A stretch of DNA of 64,000 nt from Chersky-840 sp963794615 (GCA_963794615.1 CAWCEP010000007.1:124001-188000), one strand, 5' to 3'; counted from the stretch's first letter, positions 11,042 through 19,058 are shown. Notes: generated by a model from the sequence alone, not told the origin. Numbers and translations: made by a program.

Positions 11042-11315
11042 GTGGGCCGGGACGGGGCGAAGCGCAACAAGGAGCGCGCCGCAGCGCGCCGCGCGTCGAC
11101 GCCTGGAGCCCATTCGTGGCGCCCGCGGCAGACGCCTCGCGCACACCCGGCTCACCACCCCCCGTGTCGTGGGGCTGGGCCAGTTCGCCCGGGGTCTGAC
11201 GAGCCCCACCCGAAGACGTCAGTCGCGCCACCGCGTGCGGGCCTGGATCCTGTCGGCGGTCCCCGTCGTCGTGCTCGTCATCTGGGTGGTCGCTCGGATC
11301 GCCAGGCATCTCTGA
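11042..11315 (+). CDS. Possible small basic single-pass membrane protein (one frame break)
   Basis: A tentative gene of about 90 residues. It starts with GTG 11042 (MGRDGAKRNKERAAARRA), which is strongly basic, and ends with one clear membrane helix (VRAWILSAVPVVVLVIWVVA) and a basic tail. The two halves lie in different frames and join if one extra base at 11096 is skipped, the same kind of error seen all over this window. No family is recognised. It is divergent from the SDR gene and convergent with the M15 peptidase gene, ending 7 bases from it. It could also be chance coding in GC-rich DNA. Confidence 0.4.
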
Positions 11316-11322
11316 CCTCTCG

Positions 11323-12144
11323 TCACCCACCGGTGGCGGAGAAATGCTGGTAGTCCGGGCTCGCTGTCCACCGCCCTCCCCACGACCACCCCACCGACGC
11401 GAACGCGTCCACGAGCTCGCCGCCGCGGACCGCCATCCCGGGACGGACGTCGGAGCGGTCCAGGTACGGCGCTCCCGCCGGCGGCTGCACCTGGCCTCCC
11501 TCGAGGTACGGATTCTCGACCGGGTTCACGTCGATCGCCTCGCCGTAGGCGTGCACCGACCACGAAGGGGGCCCGGGCGCCACCGCGTCGCGGCAGTTGA
11601 ATCCCGACGTGTTGTCGTTGGCCATGGACACGGGGTCCTGGCCTCCGAAGGCGTCTTCGGGCTGCATGGCATGGATGGGGAAATGCTCGGCGAAGAGCTC
11701 GCCGAACACCTTCAACACCGCAGCCGTCACGGCGCTGTTCACGACCATGGTGCCGACGTGCGGCTCGCCGTCGAAGCCCCAGTAGGTCATGGTGAGCAGT
11801 CGGAGCTGAGCCGGGCCCACGGGGCAGCCCGGCCTCCACGTGGCCGACAGCTGGGCGGCGTCGACACCAGCCACCGAACCGAGGAAGGACGAGGCGCGGG
11901 CCGGGGCGGCGGCCGGCGTGGCGGGGGCGGCGGCGGTGGTAGAGGGCTCAGGGGGTGCCGTGCTCGCCGTGGTGGGCGCGGCGGCGGGGGGCGTGGTCGC
12001 CGTCGACGAAGGCCCGGGGACGGCGGTGACCTGGGGGTGGGTATGGGGTCCGGTGATCCGGGCTGTACTGGAGCATCCGGCCAGTCCGAGCGAGAGGAGC
12101 ACGGTGGCCGACACGACGGTGAGGTGGCGCCCGGGGCGCGGCAC
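11323..12144 (-). CDS. M15-family D,D-peptidase-like lipoprotein
   Basis: Exported protein of 273 residues predicted to trim peptidoglycan peptides. The signal peptide ends in LSLGLAGC, a good lipobox. A long A/T/P-rich linker follows. The C-terminal part has the M15 (VanY-like) zinc signature: AFGGQDPVSMANDNTSGFNC, SWSVHAYGEAIDVNPVENPY (H and D ligands) and a late histidine in DYQHFS. GTG 12144 is chosen because TATGGT ends 8 bases before it. An L,D-transpeptidase lipoprotein is divergently transcribed from the same short intergenic region, so the two cell-wall enzymes may share control. Confidence 0.85.
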   Translation of the reverse strand: MPRPGRHLTVVSATVLLSLGLAGCSSTARITGPHTHPQVTAVPGPSSTATTPPAAAPTTASTAPPEPSTTAAAPATPAAAPARASSFLGSVAGVDAAQLSATWRPGCPVGPAQLRLLTMTYWGFDGEPHVGTMVVNSAVTAAVLKVFGELFAEHFPIHAMQPEDAFGGQDPVSMANDNTSGFNCRDAVAPGPPSWSVHAYGEAIDVNPVENPYLEGGQVQPPAGAPYLDRSDVRPGMAVRGGELVDAFASVGWSWGGRWTASPDYQHFSATGG

Positions 12145-12152
12145 GGACGCGC

Positions 12153-12160
12153 ACCATAGT
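12153..12160. promoter_or_regulatory. Overlapping divergent -10 boxes
   Basis: The 8 bases ACCATAGT read as CATAGT on the plus strand (towards the L,D-transpeptidase) and as TATGGT on the minus strand (towards the M15 peptidase). Only 37 bases separate the two start codons, so polymerase binding for one gene should exclude the other. Confidence 0.45.
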
Positions 12161-12181
12161 CGGGGGCGCCCCGTCCCCGGG

Positions 12182-13048
12182 ATGGTCGGTGTCGTCCTCC
12201 TCGTGATCCTCGTGGCCTCGTGCGGTACGGGCCGCCCGCTCGGCAACCGCCACCGGGTCGAGACCCGCCCGGTGCCGTCCACCACCACGACCGCCCCCGT
12301 CACGGTGCCCCCCACCGTGGGGACCACGGTGCCCACCACCGTGGCTCCGACGGAGCCGGCACCGGCGCCGGTCAAGCACACGACACCGGCACCCACCACG
12401 ACGGCCCCCCGACCGGTTCCCCCGGCCCCGGCTCCGCCGCTCCTCGTCACCCGCCTGGTGGGCGTGGGCTCGGCCACCCAGGTGATCGCGGTGAGCGCGT
12501 CGGGGTACGGGCAGACGACGGCCACGTTCACCGCCTATCAGGACGACACGACGGGCTGGCGCCAGGTGTTCGGACCGTGGGAGGCCCGTATCGGCAGCGC
12601 GGGCTTCGCCCCCCCGGGCCAGAAACGTGAGGGCGACGGGCGCACACCCTCGGGGTCGTTCGGGTTCGACTTCTTCTTCGGCGTGCTCGGCGATCCCGCT
12701 GTCCAGTTCCCGTTCCGCCCCGTGACGGGGCGCAACATCGTGTGGGACGACGACCCGTCCAGCCCCCTCTACAACCAATGGGTGGACACCGACGTGTCGA
12801 ATGCGGGCGCCGCGCCCGAGCCCATGGACGACACCCCCGTCTACGACTACGGCGCCGTGATCGCCTACAACATGAGCCCCACGGTTCCCGGGGCGGGGAG
12901 CGCCATCTTCCTCCACGTCTCCGACGGGGCGGCGACAGTGGGGTGCGTGTCGCTCCCGACCTCCGAGCTCCTCGCCGTCTTGCGATGGCTGAGCCCCGCC
13001 GCCCAGCCCCGGATCATCATGGGGACGGCCGCCACCATCGCCCCGTAG
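12182..13048 (+). CDS. L,D-transpeptidase (YkuD-type) lipoprotein
   Basis: Predicted extracytoplasmic L,D-transpeptidase of 288 residues that would form 3-3 cross-links or carry out related peptidoglycan reactions. It has a short signal peptide ending in LVASCG (lipobox), a long T/P/V-rich linker to about residue 95, then the catalytic domain. The active-site block IFLHVSDGAATVGCVSLPTS carries the His and the catalytic Cys of the HxxxxxxxxxGCVS pattern. Preceding conserved parts are QKREGDGRTPSGSFGF and the acidic VWDDDPSS. ATG 12182 is the only start that leaves a compact signal peptide. It is divergent from an M15 peptidase gene. Confidence 0.9.
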   Translation: MVGVVLLVILVASCGTGRPLGNRHRVETRPVPSTTTTAPVTVPPTVGTTVPTTVAPTEPAPAPVKHTTPAPTTTAPRPVPPAPAPPLLVTRLVGVGSATQVIAVSASGYGQTTATFTAYQDDTTGWRQVFGPWEARIGSAGFAPPGQKREGDGRTPSGSFGFDFFFGVLGDPAVQFPFRPVTGRNIVWDDDPSSPLYNQWVDTDVSNAGAAPEPMDDTPVYDYGAVIAYNMSPTVPGAGSAIFLHVSDGAATVGCVSLPTSELLAVLRWLSPAAQPRIIMGTAATIAP

Positions 13049-13080
13049 GCCGTGTGTCGCCTCGACACGGTGGGTCGCCG

Positions 13081-13086
13081 TAGCGT
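13081..13086 (+). promoter_or_regulatory. -10 box of a probable leaderless nitroreductase transcript
   Basis: TAGCGT ends 7 bases before the GTG start at 13094, the geometry seen at many genes here. Confidence 0.6.
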
Positions 13087-13093
13087 GGGCACC

Positions 13094-13690
13094 GTGGAAG
13101 ACGTGTTCGGAGTTGTGCATCGTCAGCGCGCCTGTCGGGTGTTCGGAGACGAAACCGTCGACGACGACATCGTGGAGAAGGTCCTGGACGCGGCGACATT
13201 CGCCCCCAGCGCCGAGAACCGCCAGCCCTGGGTCTTCGTGGTGGTGCGCTCCGCTGCTCGTCGCGCCGCCATCGGTGCCCTCACACGCCAGGCGTGGGAG
13301 GGCGGCGGCCGCGCCCACTCCGAGGGCCGACTGTCACCGGCACTGCTCGCCGACGTCGACTCCGGGGCGAGCGGGGGTGTGGCCGAGGCCCCCGTCCTCG
13401 TCGTCGTGTGCGGTGACACCCGTCTCGGCGACCGGCGTGTCCTCGAGGCGTCGGTGTTCCCGGCTATCCAGAACCTGCTCTTGGCGGCCACCGCGCTGGG
13501 GCTGGGCTCGTCGCTCACCACCCTGCCGTTGGTGTTCGGTGAAGAGTTGGCGTCGATCGTCGCATTGCCGGCCGAGGTGCTGCCGATGGCGGTGGTCCCC
13601 TTGGGCTGGCCGGCGCGCCCGTTGTCGCCCCCCCGGCGGATCCCGGTCGCGCAGAAGGCGCATCGAGAGACCTACGGCGCCCCGTGGTGA
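13094..13690 (+). CDS. Nitroreductase-family FMN oxidoreductase
   Basis: FMN-dependent oxidoreductase of 198 residues. The N-terminus has the family pattern VHRQRACRVFGDETVDDDIV, then the FMN-binding AATFAPSAENRQPWVFVVV. The C-terminal half has the usual AIQNLLLAATALGLGSSLTT and PLGWPARP. These proteins act as cytoplasmic nitroreductases, enone reductases or similar; the substrate cannot be read. GTG 13094 is preferred over an in-frame GTG at 13052 because TAGCGT lies 7 bases upstream and the family begins at about this point. It follows the L,D-transpeptidase with a gap of 45 bases. Confidence 0.9.
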   Translation: MEDVFGVVHRQRACRVFGDETVDDDIVEKVLDAATFAPSAENRQPWVFVVVRSAARRAAIGALTRQAWEGGGRAHSEGRLSPALLADVDSGASGGVAEAPVLVVVCGDTRLGDRRVLEASVFPAIQNLLLAATALGLGSSLTTLPLVFGEELASIVALPAEVLPMAVVPLGWPARPLSPPRRIPVAQKAHRETYGAPW

Positions 13691-13786
13691 CAGCGGCGTA
13701 ATCCCGCACAGGGTGCTCCGGCGCACCGTGTCGGGCTACGGTCGCCCCGTTGGTGGGAATGACGCCGGGAGGGGCCGCACCGTCCG

Positions 13787-14311
13787 ATGCAACAGCACCG
13801 CTACTCCGTCGTCGTGGACGGGACACCGCCCGAGGTGTGGGAGCTCTTCTGGTACCGCGGCCCGCGCCGCCCCACCTCGTCGGGGGTGTCCATCGAGATC
13901 CTCCACCCCGGCGACGCCGTCGGTGAGGGCCTCGTCCGGCACTGCACCTTCCGCGTGCCCAAGTACCTGATGTCGGGCGGAGTCGGCAAGTCGTGGGAGT
14001 GGCTCACCGAGGTCAAGCCCCCCGTGTCGTGGAAATACGATGCGGTCGGAAAGCCCCTGTGGTCGATCGCCGAAGGCCGCACCCGGCTCGAGGACCTGGG
14101 AGACGGCCGTACCGAGATCCACTTCAGTGAGTCGTACCACGCCTTCAACCCGGTGTTGCGGGCGCTGCTCGAGCGCCGGGTCCACCGTTTCATCTCCAAG
14201 GACAACGACCGGCTCATCACGACGGCGATCAACGACGGCATCCGCAGGCTTCGAGCCGCTCGGGGCTCGGGGCCGGCTCCGCCCGAAGGTGGGCCCGACG
14301 CCGGATCGTGA
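13787..14311 (+). CDS. SRPBCC-fold protein
   Basis: A 174-residue protein of the START/Bet v1-like SRPBCC superfamily. It begins MQQHRYSVVVDGTPPEVWEL, the usual first strand and helix, and has FSESYHAFNPVLRALLERRV in the last part before the long C-terminal helix. Such proteins bind hydrophobic ligands or act as cyclases/aromatases; no catalytic motif allows a more exact call. A GGAGG at 13768-13772 is 14 bases from the ATG, a little far. An ECF sigma gene and a second SRPBCC gene follow on the same strand. Confidence 0.75.
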   Translation: MQQHRYSVVVDGTPPEVWELFWYRGPRRPTSSGVSIEILHPGDAVGEGLVRHCTFRVPKYLMSGGVGKSWEWLTEVKPPVSWKYDAVGKPLWSIAEGRTRLEDLGDGRTEIHFSESYHAFNPVLRALLERRVHRFISKDNDRLITTAINDGIRRLRAARGSGPAPPEGGPDAGS

Positions 14312-14351
14312 CGGCACGGAACCTTCTGCGGCGCCGACGCCTCTTGTAGGT

Positions 14352-14846
14352 GTGGAGCATCTCGTCCGGGCGGCCCGGCGAGGTGATGCCGCGGCCATGG
14401 ACGCGCTGGTGCGCGAGCTGATGCCCTACGTGGGCCGGATATGCGGGGCGATCGCCCTCGACCGCGGAGACGACGCCATGCAGGAGACCTTCATCTCGGT
14501 GCTGCGCAACCTCCGATCGCTGCGCGAGCCCGCCGCGTTGTACGGCTGGGTGCGACGCATCGCGGTCCGAGAGGCGGTTCGCGTCGCCCGGAGCGGCCCC
14601 GAGGATGCCGTCGACCCCACCACGCTCGCCACCGGCGCCGTGGCCCCGATCGACGTGGCCACCGTGGTCGACGTCAGGACCACGCTGGCGGGCCTCGCTC
14701 CCGAGCAGCGCGCCATTCTCGTGTTGCGCGACGTCGAGGGACTGAGCGAGTCCGACGCGGCCCGGTTCCTGGGTGTCGCCGAAGGCACCGTGAAGTCGCG
14801 CCTGCACCGGGCCCGGTCCGCCTTCACCCGGAGGTGGGAACCGTGA
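14352..14846 (+). CDS. ECF RNA polymerase sigma factor
   Basis: Sigma-70 family, extracytoplasmic-function type, 164 residues from GTG 14352. Region 2 runs over about residues 5-80 (LVRAARRGDAAAMDALVREL, DDAMQETFISVLRNL). Region 4 is LAPEQRAILVLRDVEGLSES followed by the helix-turn-helix AARFLGVAEGTVKSRLHRAR. A longer start at GTG 14289 is possible and would overlap the SRPBCC gene. The stop overlaps the GTG of the next gene by 4 bases, yet that gene encodes an SRPBCC protein and not a recognisable anti-sigma factor. No anti-sigma or zinc-binding ZAS protein is visible nearby. Confidence 0.9.
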   Translation: MEHLVRAARRGDAAAMDALVRELMPYVGRICGAIALDRGDDAMQETFISVLRNLRSLREPAALYGWVRRIAVREAVRVARSGPEDAVDPTTLATGAVAPIDVATVVDVRTTLAGLAPEQRAILVLRDVEGLSESDAARFLGVAEGTVKSRLHRARSAFTRRWEP

Positions 14847-15333
14847 GCGACCTCCAGCGCCAGTGGCCCGTGGCGGGGCTGGGCCCGATCGGGCGCGCCC
14901 GGGCCCTGGCCGCGTCGATCCCGAGTGCGGCGTGGGCCGAGGCGGTCCTGGATGCTCCCTATGGCGAGACCTGGCCCTGGATCACCGACCTCGAGACGTC
15001 GGTCCCGAGGTTCGACACTCAGGTCCGCAAGCTGCACGTGCTGGAGCGGACCCCGCTCGACGGGGCCGAACGGCTCCGGATCACGGCGTCGTCCTACGGG
15101 GTCGCCGTCCCCTTCGAGGTCCATCTCGAGGACGGCTTCTGTCTCATGCAGGCCCGGGCCCGCCTCTACCTCGTGGTCATGGCGGCCGAACCTCATGACG
15201 GGGGGCGCGCACCCGTTTCTTCCATCTCGAGGCGATCCCCCTTCCCGGCGCCCGGTTGGTGCGGGGGCACCTCCAGCGCGCCGTCGACGGTGACCTCCGC
15301 AACCTCTCCCGCCTCGCGGCGCGCGGTTTCTGA
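14843..15333 (+). CDS. SRPBCC-fold protein coupled to the ECF sigma factor (one frame break)
   Basis: A protein of about 163 residues whose GTG overlaps the stop of the sigma gene. It reads as an SRPBCC-type fold: AEAVLDAPYGETWPWITDLE near the start, RITASSYGVAVPFEVHLEDG in the middle, and FFHLEAIPLPGARLVRGHLQ plus a C-terminal helix. A missing G in the G6 run at about 15202-15207 breaks the frame; restoring it gives the ending LSRLAARGF at the TGA 15331-15333. Its coupling to a sigma factor suggests it could modulate it or be its main target, but this is inference. Confidence 0.65.
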
Positions 15334-15412
15334 GGCAGTCTTCGGCGCGGCGTGTTCGGCGCGTCGCCCGTCGCGATCAGCGCGGGTTACCGGCGCCACC
15401 GGCACGCGCCGG

Positions 15413-15418
15413 TACTGT
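15413..15418 (+). promoter_or_regulatory. -10 box of a probable leaderless thioesterase transcript
   Basis: TACTGT ends 6 bases before the GTG start at 15425. Confidence 0.6.
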
Positions 15419-15424
15419 GCGCAC

Positions 15425-15838
15425 GTGCCGGTCATGAGCGTCACCGAGCTCCAGGGTCTCCTCGACGGGACCTTCCCCGATTCACCGCCCCCGTACCTGG
15501 TGGAGGAGACGGGCGCCTGGGGGGTCAGGATCCGGCTCCCGGTCTCCGAGCAGCACAGCCGGCCGGGAGGAACGGTGGCGGGTCCGGCGCTCATGGCGTT
15601 GGCGGACGCGGCGGCCTGGCTGGCGATCCTGGCCCAGATCGGGCCGGTCCTCCTGGCCGTGACCACGAGCCTGCACATCGACTTCCTGCGCAAGCCCGCC
15701 CTCGTCGACGTGGTGGCCGACGGGCACCTGATGAAACTGGGCAGGCAGCTCGGTGTGGTCGACGTCGGGCTTCGCTCCGACGGGCACGACGAGCTCGTCG
15801 CCAAGGCGCAGGTGACCTACTCCATCCCTCCCCGGTAG
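15425..15838 (+). CDS. PaaI-like hotdog-fold thioesterase
   Basis: Predicted acyl-CoA thioesterase of 137 residues. The hotdog core is visible: SRPGGTVAGPALMALADAAA (the conserved G-G-x-x-A-x-x-D/E-helix region) followed by TTSLHIDFLRKPA and GRQLGVVDVGLRSDG. GTG 15425 (MPVMSVTELQ) is chosen because TACTGT lies 6 bases upstream; a second in-frame ATG at 15434 is possible. It is convergent with the ferredoxin gene, and short heptamer repeats lie between the two stops. The acyl substrate is unknown. Confidence 0.87.
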   Translation: MPVMSVTELQGLLDGTFPDSPPPYLVEETGAWGVRIRLPVSEQHSRPGGTVAGPALMALADAAAWLAILAQIGPVLLAVTTSLHIDFLRKPALVDVVADGHLMKLGRQLGVVDVGLRSDGHDELVAKAQVTYSIPPR

Positions 15839-15872
15839 CGATCCGCGATCGGCGATCGGCGATCAGCGATCG
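15838..15872. repeat. Five 7-bp tandem repeats (GCGATCN)
   Basis: GCGATCC, GCGATCG, GCGATCG, GCGATCA and GCGATCG lie head to tail between the thioesterase stop and the ferredoxin 3' end, covering the last codons of the ferredoxin. Probably a slippage product. Confidence 0.65.
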
Positions 15873-16072
15873 GCGGCCCGCTCGAGGAGGAAGGCACGAC
15901 GAGGACAGGCCTTGGCGGCTCGCTGGGCGAGCTCGACCAGGTGACCGGGCACGGGCCCCCCGTCGACGACCGGGTAGCCCCATTCGTCGAGGCCGACGAG
16001 CTCGGGGAGGAGCTCGGCACAGTACCCGTAGGCCTCACAGGCGATCGGGTTCACCTTGATGAGCGGTGTCAT
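15863..16072 (-). CDS. Single-cluster ferredoxin with three cysteines
   Basis: Small ferredoxin of 69 residues, last gene of the redox operon. The cysteines are in CEAYGYC (residues 12 and 18) and KACPRR near residue 54. C-x5-C plus a distal C-P is the pattern of actinobacterial 3Fe-4S ferredoxins that serve P450s and other oxidoreductases; a canonical 4Fe-4S motif (C-x2-C-x2-C) is absent. Its ATG overlaps the stop of the NuoF-like gene as ATGA, so the two should be made together. It is a likely electron carrier between the NuoF-like flavoprotein and another partner. Confidence 0.88.
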   Translation of the reverse strand: MTPLIKVNPIACEAYGYCAELLPELVGLDEWGYPVVDGGPVPGHLVELAQRAAKACPRRAFLLERAADR

Positions 16073-17430
16073 GGCGTACCGGTCCGGCGCGCTCCCATGG
16101 TGGGCGGGAACACCGACGGCTCGTTCCCGTGGGCGCACGGTCGTCGCGCCGCGTGGGCGGCGACATCGACCGAGAAGACCGACAACGCACTGCGCACCAT
16201 CCGGGCCACGCCGTCGGGGTGCCGGCACGCGCCGCGCCCGTCCACTGCCGCCACCCGCATCTCCAGCCGCTCCAGGGCGCCGGGACCGGCGGACCCGAGG
16301 GCCAGGTGCCCGAGGTCGTCCGCCACGGCGGGGAGGCCGAACGCACAGGGACCGCACTGCCCGGCACTCTCACCGGCCATGTAGCGCGCCAGACGGGCGG
16401 TCTCGGCCACACCGCAGGAGCGCCGGGTGAGGACCACGAGCACCCCCGGCCCCACCACGCCGCCGACGGCGGCGAGCGGGCGAGGCGCATACGGCGTGTC
16501 CAGCGCGGACCCCGACACCCAGCTTCCCCCGAAGCCACCGGTCAACACGGCCGCGACCTCGTCGGTCGGGCGGGCCCGTTCGATGATCGCGCCCAGCGGC
16601 GCCCCCATGGCGATCTCGTACACGCCGGGATGCTCGACCCCGCCCGACACCGTGACAAGGGCCGTTCCCGGTGCATCGGGGACACCAGCGGCACGGAACG
16701 ACGCCGGGCCGTACCTGGCGATGAGGGCCATGTGCGCGAGCGTCTCGGTGTTGTGCACGAGGGCGGCACTGCGTCCGATCGTCAGGGGCGTGCGCTTGTC
16801 GGGCCGCCAGCCCGGCGAGCCGGGACCACCGTTGCACCACGACACGAGCGCCGACTCCTCTCCGGCGACATACCGCCCGGGAGGGCGCAGCACCTCGATC
16901 GACACCGGGGCCAGTGCCGTGCCCGTCCGTTCGGCGACGGCCCGTCCGACACGGTCGAAGGTGTCGCGCTGGTCGTCGGCGACGCAGACCACGATCCGGG
17001 TGGCCCCGAGGGCGCACGCGGCCAGCTCGGCCCCGTCGAGCACGAGATGGGGGACACACGACAGGAGGACCCTGTCCTTGGCGCTGGCCGGTTCGCCCTC
17101 CATGGCGTTGACGACAAGGGTGGTCTTCCCTCTCGTCGATCCGACGAGCCTGAGCTTGGTGGAGGAGGGGAACGACGCCCCGCCGCGCCCGGTGAGCCCG
17201 GATGCCTCCACCGTCGCCGCGAAGCGCTGGCACCACGAGGTGTCCCCGGGTCGGGGCAGCGGTGGCGCGCCGTGGTGGGCGAGATGGGAGGCGAGATCGG
17301 GGTTGCGACGCGCCCGCCAGGCGCCGAGGAGGGTGGTGCCTCCCGCCCCGCCGGGACCTTGCCAGTCAGCGGCGGTGGCGGACGGGGACGGAGCGGTGGT
17401 GGCTGAGGCGGTGGCGGTGGTGGGGGGCAT
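16069..17430 (-). CDS. NuoF-like NADH-binding flavin/iron-sulfur protein
   Basis: A 453-residue homologue of complex I subunit F, standing alone outside a nuo operon. Conserved parts are GLTGRGGASFPSSTKL (NADH/FMN glycine loop), VVNAMEGEPASAKDR, GRYVAGEESALVS and a C-terminal iron-sulfur region AGESAGQCGPCAFGLP with a distal Cys in GACRHPDG. In NuoF the cluster region reads ESCGxCxPC; here the first Cys is Ala, leaving three cysteines. The first 45 residues are low-complexity A/T/S. ATG 17430 follows GAGGAG at a good distance. Likely role: cytoplasmic electron input from NAD(P)H to the ferredoxin and the membrane reductase encoded next to it. Confidence 0.9.
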   Translation of the reverse strand: MPPTTATASATTAPSPSATAADWQGPGGAGGTTLLGAWRARRNPDLASHLAHHGAPPLPRPGDTSWCQRFAATVEASGLTGRGGASFPSSTKLRLVGSTRGKTTLVVNAMEGEPASAKDRVLLSCVPHLVLDGAELAACALGATRIVVCVADDQRDTFDRVGRAVAERTGTALAPVSIEVLRPPGRYVAGEESALVSWCNGGPGSPGWRPDKRTPLTIGRSAALVHNTETLAHMALIARYGPASFRAAGVPDAPGTALVTVSGGVEHPGVYEIAMGAPLGAIIERARPTDEVAAVLTGGFGGSWVSGSALDTPYAPRPLAAVGGVVGPGVLVVLTRRSCGVAETARLARYMAGESAGQCGPCAFGLPAVADDLGHLALGSAGPGALERLEMRVAAVDGRGACRHPDGVARMVRSALSVFSVDVAAHAARRPCAHGNEPSVFPPTMGARRTGTP

Positions 17431-17447
17431 CGGATAGCTCCTCGGGG

Positions 17448-18050
17448 TTAGGCGGAGAGATGTTTGACCGGGACACCGGGAGGACGGTTGTGCACCGGGG
17501 CGAACCCCAGCGCGATGCGCTTGCGCCCGACTGCCAACGAGAGCCGCCAGGCTGCGGCCCCCACCACGACGGCGATGCAGCCCACGGTCAGGTCGATCAC
17601 CCAGCCCTGGCGCATGTCGGTCCCCATCCCGAAGGCGTGGGAGAGCGCCACGGGCCAGCTCAGGTAGGCGAGCCAGTGCACCGCCCTCCACGTCCCGGCG
17701 CGGATCGTGTGGCGGAGGTGGCTGGTCACCGCCACCGCCAGCAACAGGTCGAGCCCGACCGCGCCCAACGACACCCACACCGGTTTGTAGGACGAGGCGA
17801 AAGGCACCACGATCGCCGCCCACCCGATGTGCACGTAGGTGTCGAGGACGCTCGTGAGGATGTGGCACGCGAGGAACCCCATGGTGATGACCGAGAGCCG
17901 GCGGTGCAGGTCCTGGACCGAGAACCCCGGCCACCGCACGGTGGCGGCCCGGTTGGCGGTGAGGATGCCGAGCAGTGTGGTGGCGGTGAGAAGGACCAAG
18001 GCCACCAGGCCGGTCGCCCGCGTCGCGTACCAGAGGACGGGGGAGCTCAT
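17448..18050 (-). CDS. Ferric-reductase-like heme membrane protein
   Basis: A 200-residue protein with about six hydrophobic helices and the four-histidine pattern of ferric-reductase-like/YedZ-type domains: His 49 and His 63 (DLHRRLSVITMGFLACHI) and His 125 and His 138 (AVHWLAYLSWPVALSHAFG). Spacings of 13-14 within each pair fit two stacked b-type hemes across the membrane. There is no flavin or NAD domain of its own, so electrons must come from a partner, most likely the NuoF-like protein or ferredoxin. The ATG overlaps the ApbE stop by 4 bases. Confidence 0.88.
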   Translation of the reverse strand: MSSPVLWYATRATGLVALVLLTATTLLGILTANRAATVRWPGFSVQDLHRRLSVITMGFLACHILTSVLDTYVHIGWAAIVVPFASSYKPVWVSLGAVGLDLLLAVAVTSHLRHTIRAGTWRAVHWLAYLSWPVALSHAFGMGTDMRQGWVIDLTVGCIAVVVGAAAWRLSLAVGRKRIALGFAPVHNRPPGVPVKHLSA

Positions 18051-19057
18051 GACCTGGTCCCGATGGTGAAGCCCGGGCGCGGATCGCACCCGGTGTCGCA
18101 CGGCCATCCGTTGAGGGCGACGACCTGTCCGTCGTGGCGCACGAGACGGGCCGGTTGCCCGAGCGCGACGAGTTTGGCCGGGGCGTGGCGACCCCACACG
18201 ACCGCGGCCGTGCTCGCCGCGTTGGCGTCGACGCAGCTGTCGCCCGAGGCGGAGACGAGACGCCAGTACGGCGCCGCACAGTCCCCGGTGGAGGGGTCGA
18301 CGATGTGGTGCATCGCCCTCCCGCCTCGCTGCCAGGTCCGCACCGAGGTGCTCGACGACGCGATGGCGCCGGCTTCGATCGAGACCACCTGGTCGACGTC
18401 ATCCACCGGCGTCGAGGAGTCCGTGGCGATCCCGACGGCCCAACCGTCGGGAGGGGCGGTCCCGGCGGTAGCCACGTCACCGCCGATGCTCACGAGCACC
18501 CCCGTGGACACGGCGCGGGCGATGCGCATGGCGGCCCGATCGGCGACGAGGGCCTTGGCCGACGACCCCAGATCGAGGTGGGTGCCGGGGGGCACCCGCA
18601 CCGTTCGGGTTCGCCGGTCGAGCTCGATCCGCCACCAACCCGGTGCCGGGCGGGGCGCGCCGGTGGGGCCGGTGCCCCCCGTCCCGAGCTCGTCGTAGTC
18701 GCGGTCGTAGCCCAGTGCCTCCATGGCGACACCCACGGTGGGATCCACGGCCCCGCCGGTGCGCCGCGCCACGTCGCAGGCAACGGTGATGGCGTCGAAG
18801 AGCAGGGCGCTGACACCGACCCGGGCACCGTTGGCGCGGTGCAGGGCCGACAGCTCCGAGTCCGACCGGAAGCGGCTGCACGTTTCGTCGATGGCGGCGA
18901 GCTCGTGGCGCAGGATTCTCGCTGCGGCCTCGACGGCGGCCGGCTCGGTGACGGCCACCAGGGCGGTGGTTCCGATGGCGCGCATCGATCGGATCCCCGG
19001 CGGCTCGGAGCGCGCGGCGTGGGTACCCTCGTCGACGGTGGGATGAAGCGCAGCCAT
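18047..19057 (-). CDS. apbE: ApbE-type FAD:protein FMN transferase
   Basis: Transfers FMN from FAD to a Thr/Ser of an exported or membrane redox protein. The 336 residues include MRAIGTTALVAVTEP at the start of the domain, CSRFRSDSELSALHRANG, GGAVDPTVGVAMEALGYDRD, VSIGGDVATAG, and HHIVDPSTGDCAAPY with the metal/FAD-binding D. ATG 19057 is preferred (1 base after the stop of the upstream gene); a GTG at 19075 would overlap it. No signal peptide is obvious, as in some actinobacterial ApbE proteins. An FMN-binding-domain partner is expected next door but only a truncated candidate is present. Confidence 0.92.
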   Translation of the reverse strand: MAALHPTVDEGTHAARSEPPGIRSMRAIGTTALVAVTEPAAVEAAARILRHELAAIDETCSRFRSDSELSALHRANGARVGVSALLFDAITVACDVARRTGGAVDPTVGVAMEALGYDRDYDELGTGGTGPTGAPRPAPGWWRIELDRRTRTVRVPPGTHLDLGSSAKALVADRAAMRIARAVSTGVLVSIGGDVATAGTAPPDGWAVGIATDSSTPVDDVDQVVSIEAGAIASSSTSVRTWQRGGRAMHHIVDPSTGDCAAPYWRLVSASGDSCVDANAASTAAVVWGRHAPAKLVALGQPARLVRHDGQVVALNGWPCDTGCDPRPGFTIGTRS

Positions 19058-19058
19058 C

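Noticed and set aside
13052..13093. An earlier GTG start for the nitroreductase
   Set aside because: It would add 14 unconserved residues and place the -10 box inside the gene; GTG 13094 fits the family start.
17431..18480. Upstream in-frame extension of the NuoF-like gene, giving a protein of about 800 residues
   Set aside because: The extension overlaps the ferric-reductase-like and ApbE genes on the same strand in other frames and shows no conservation. A clear GAGGAG site supports the start at 17430.
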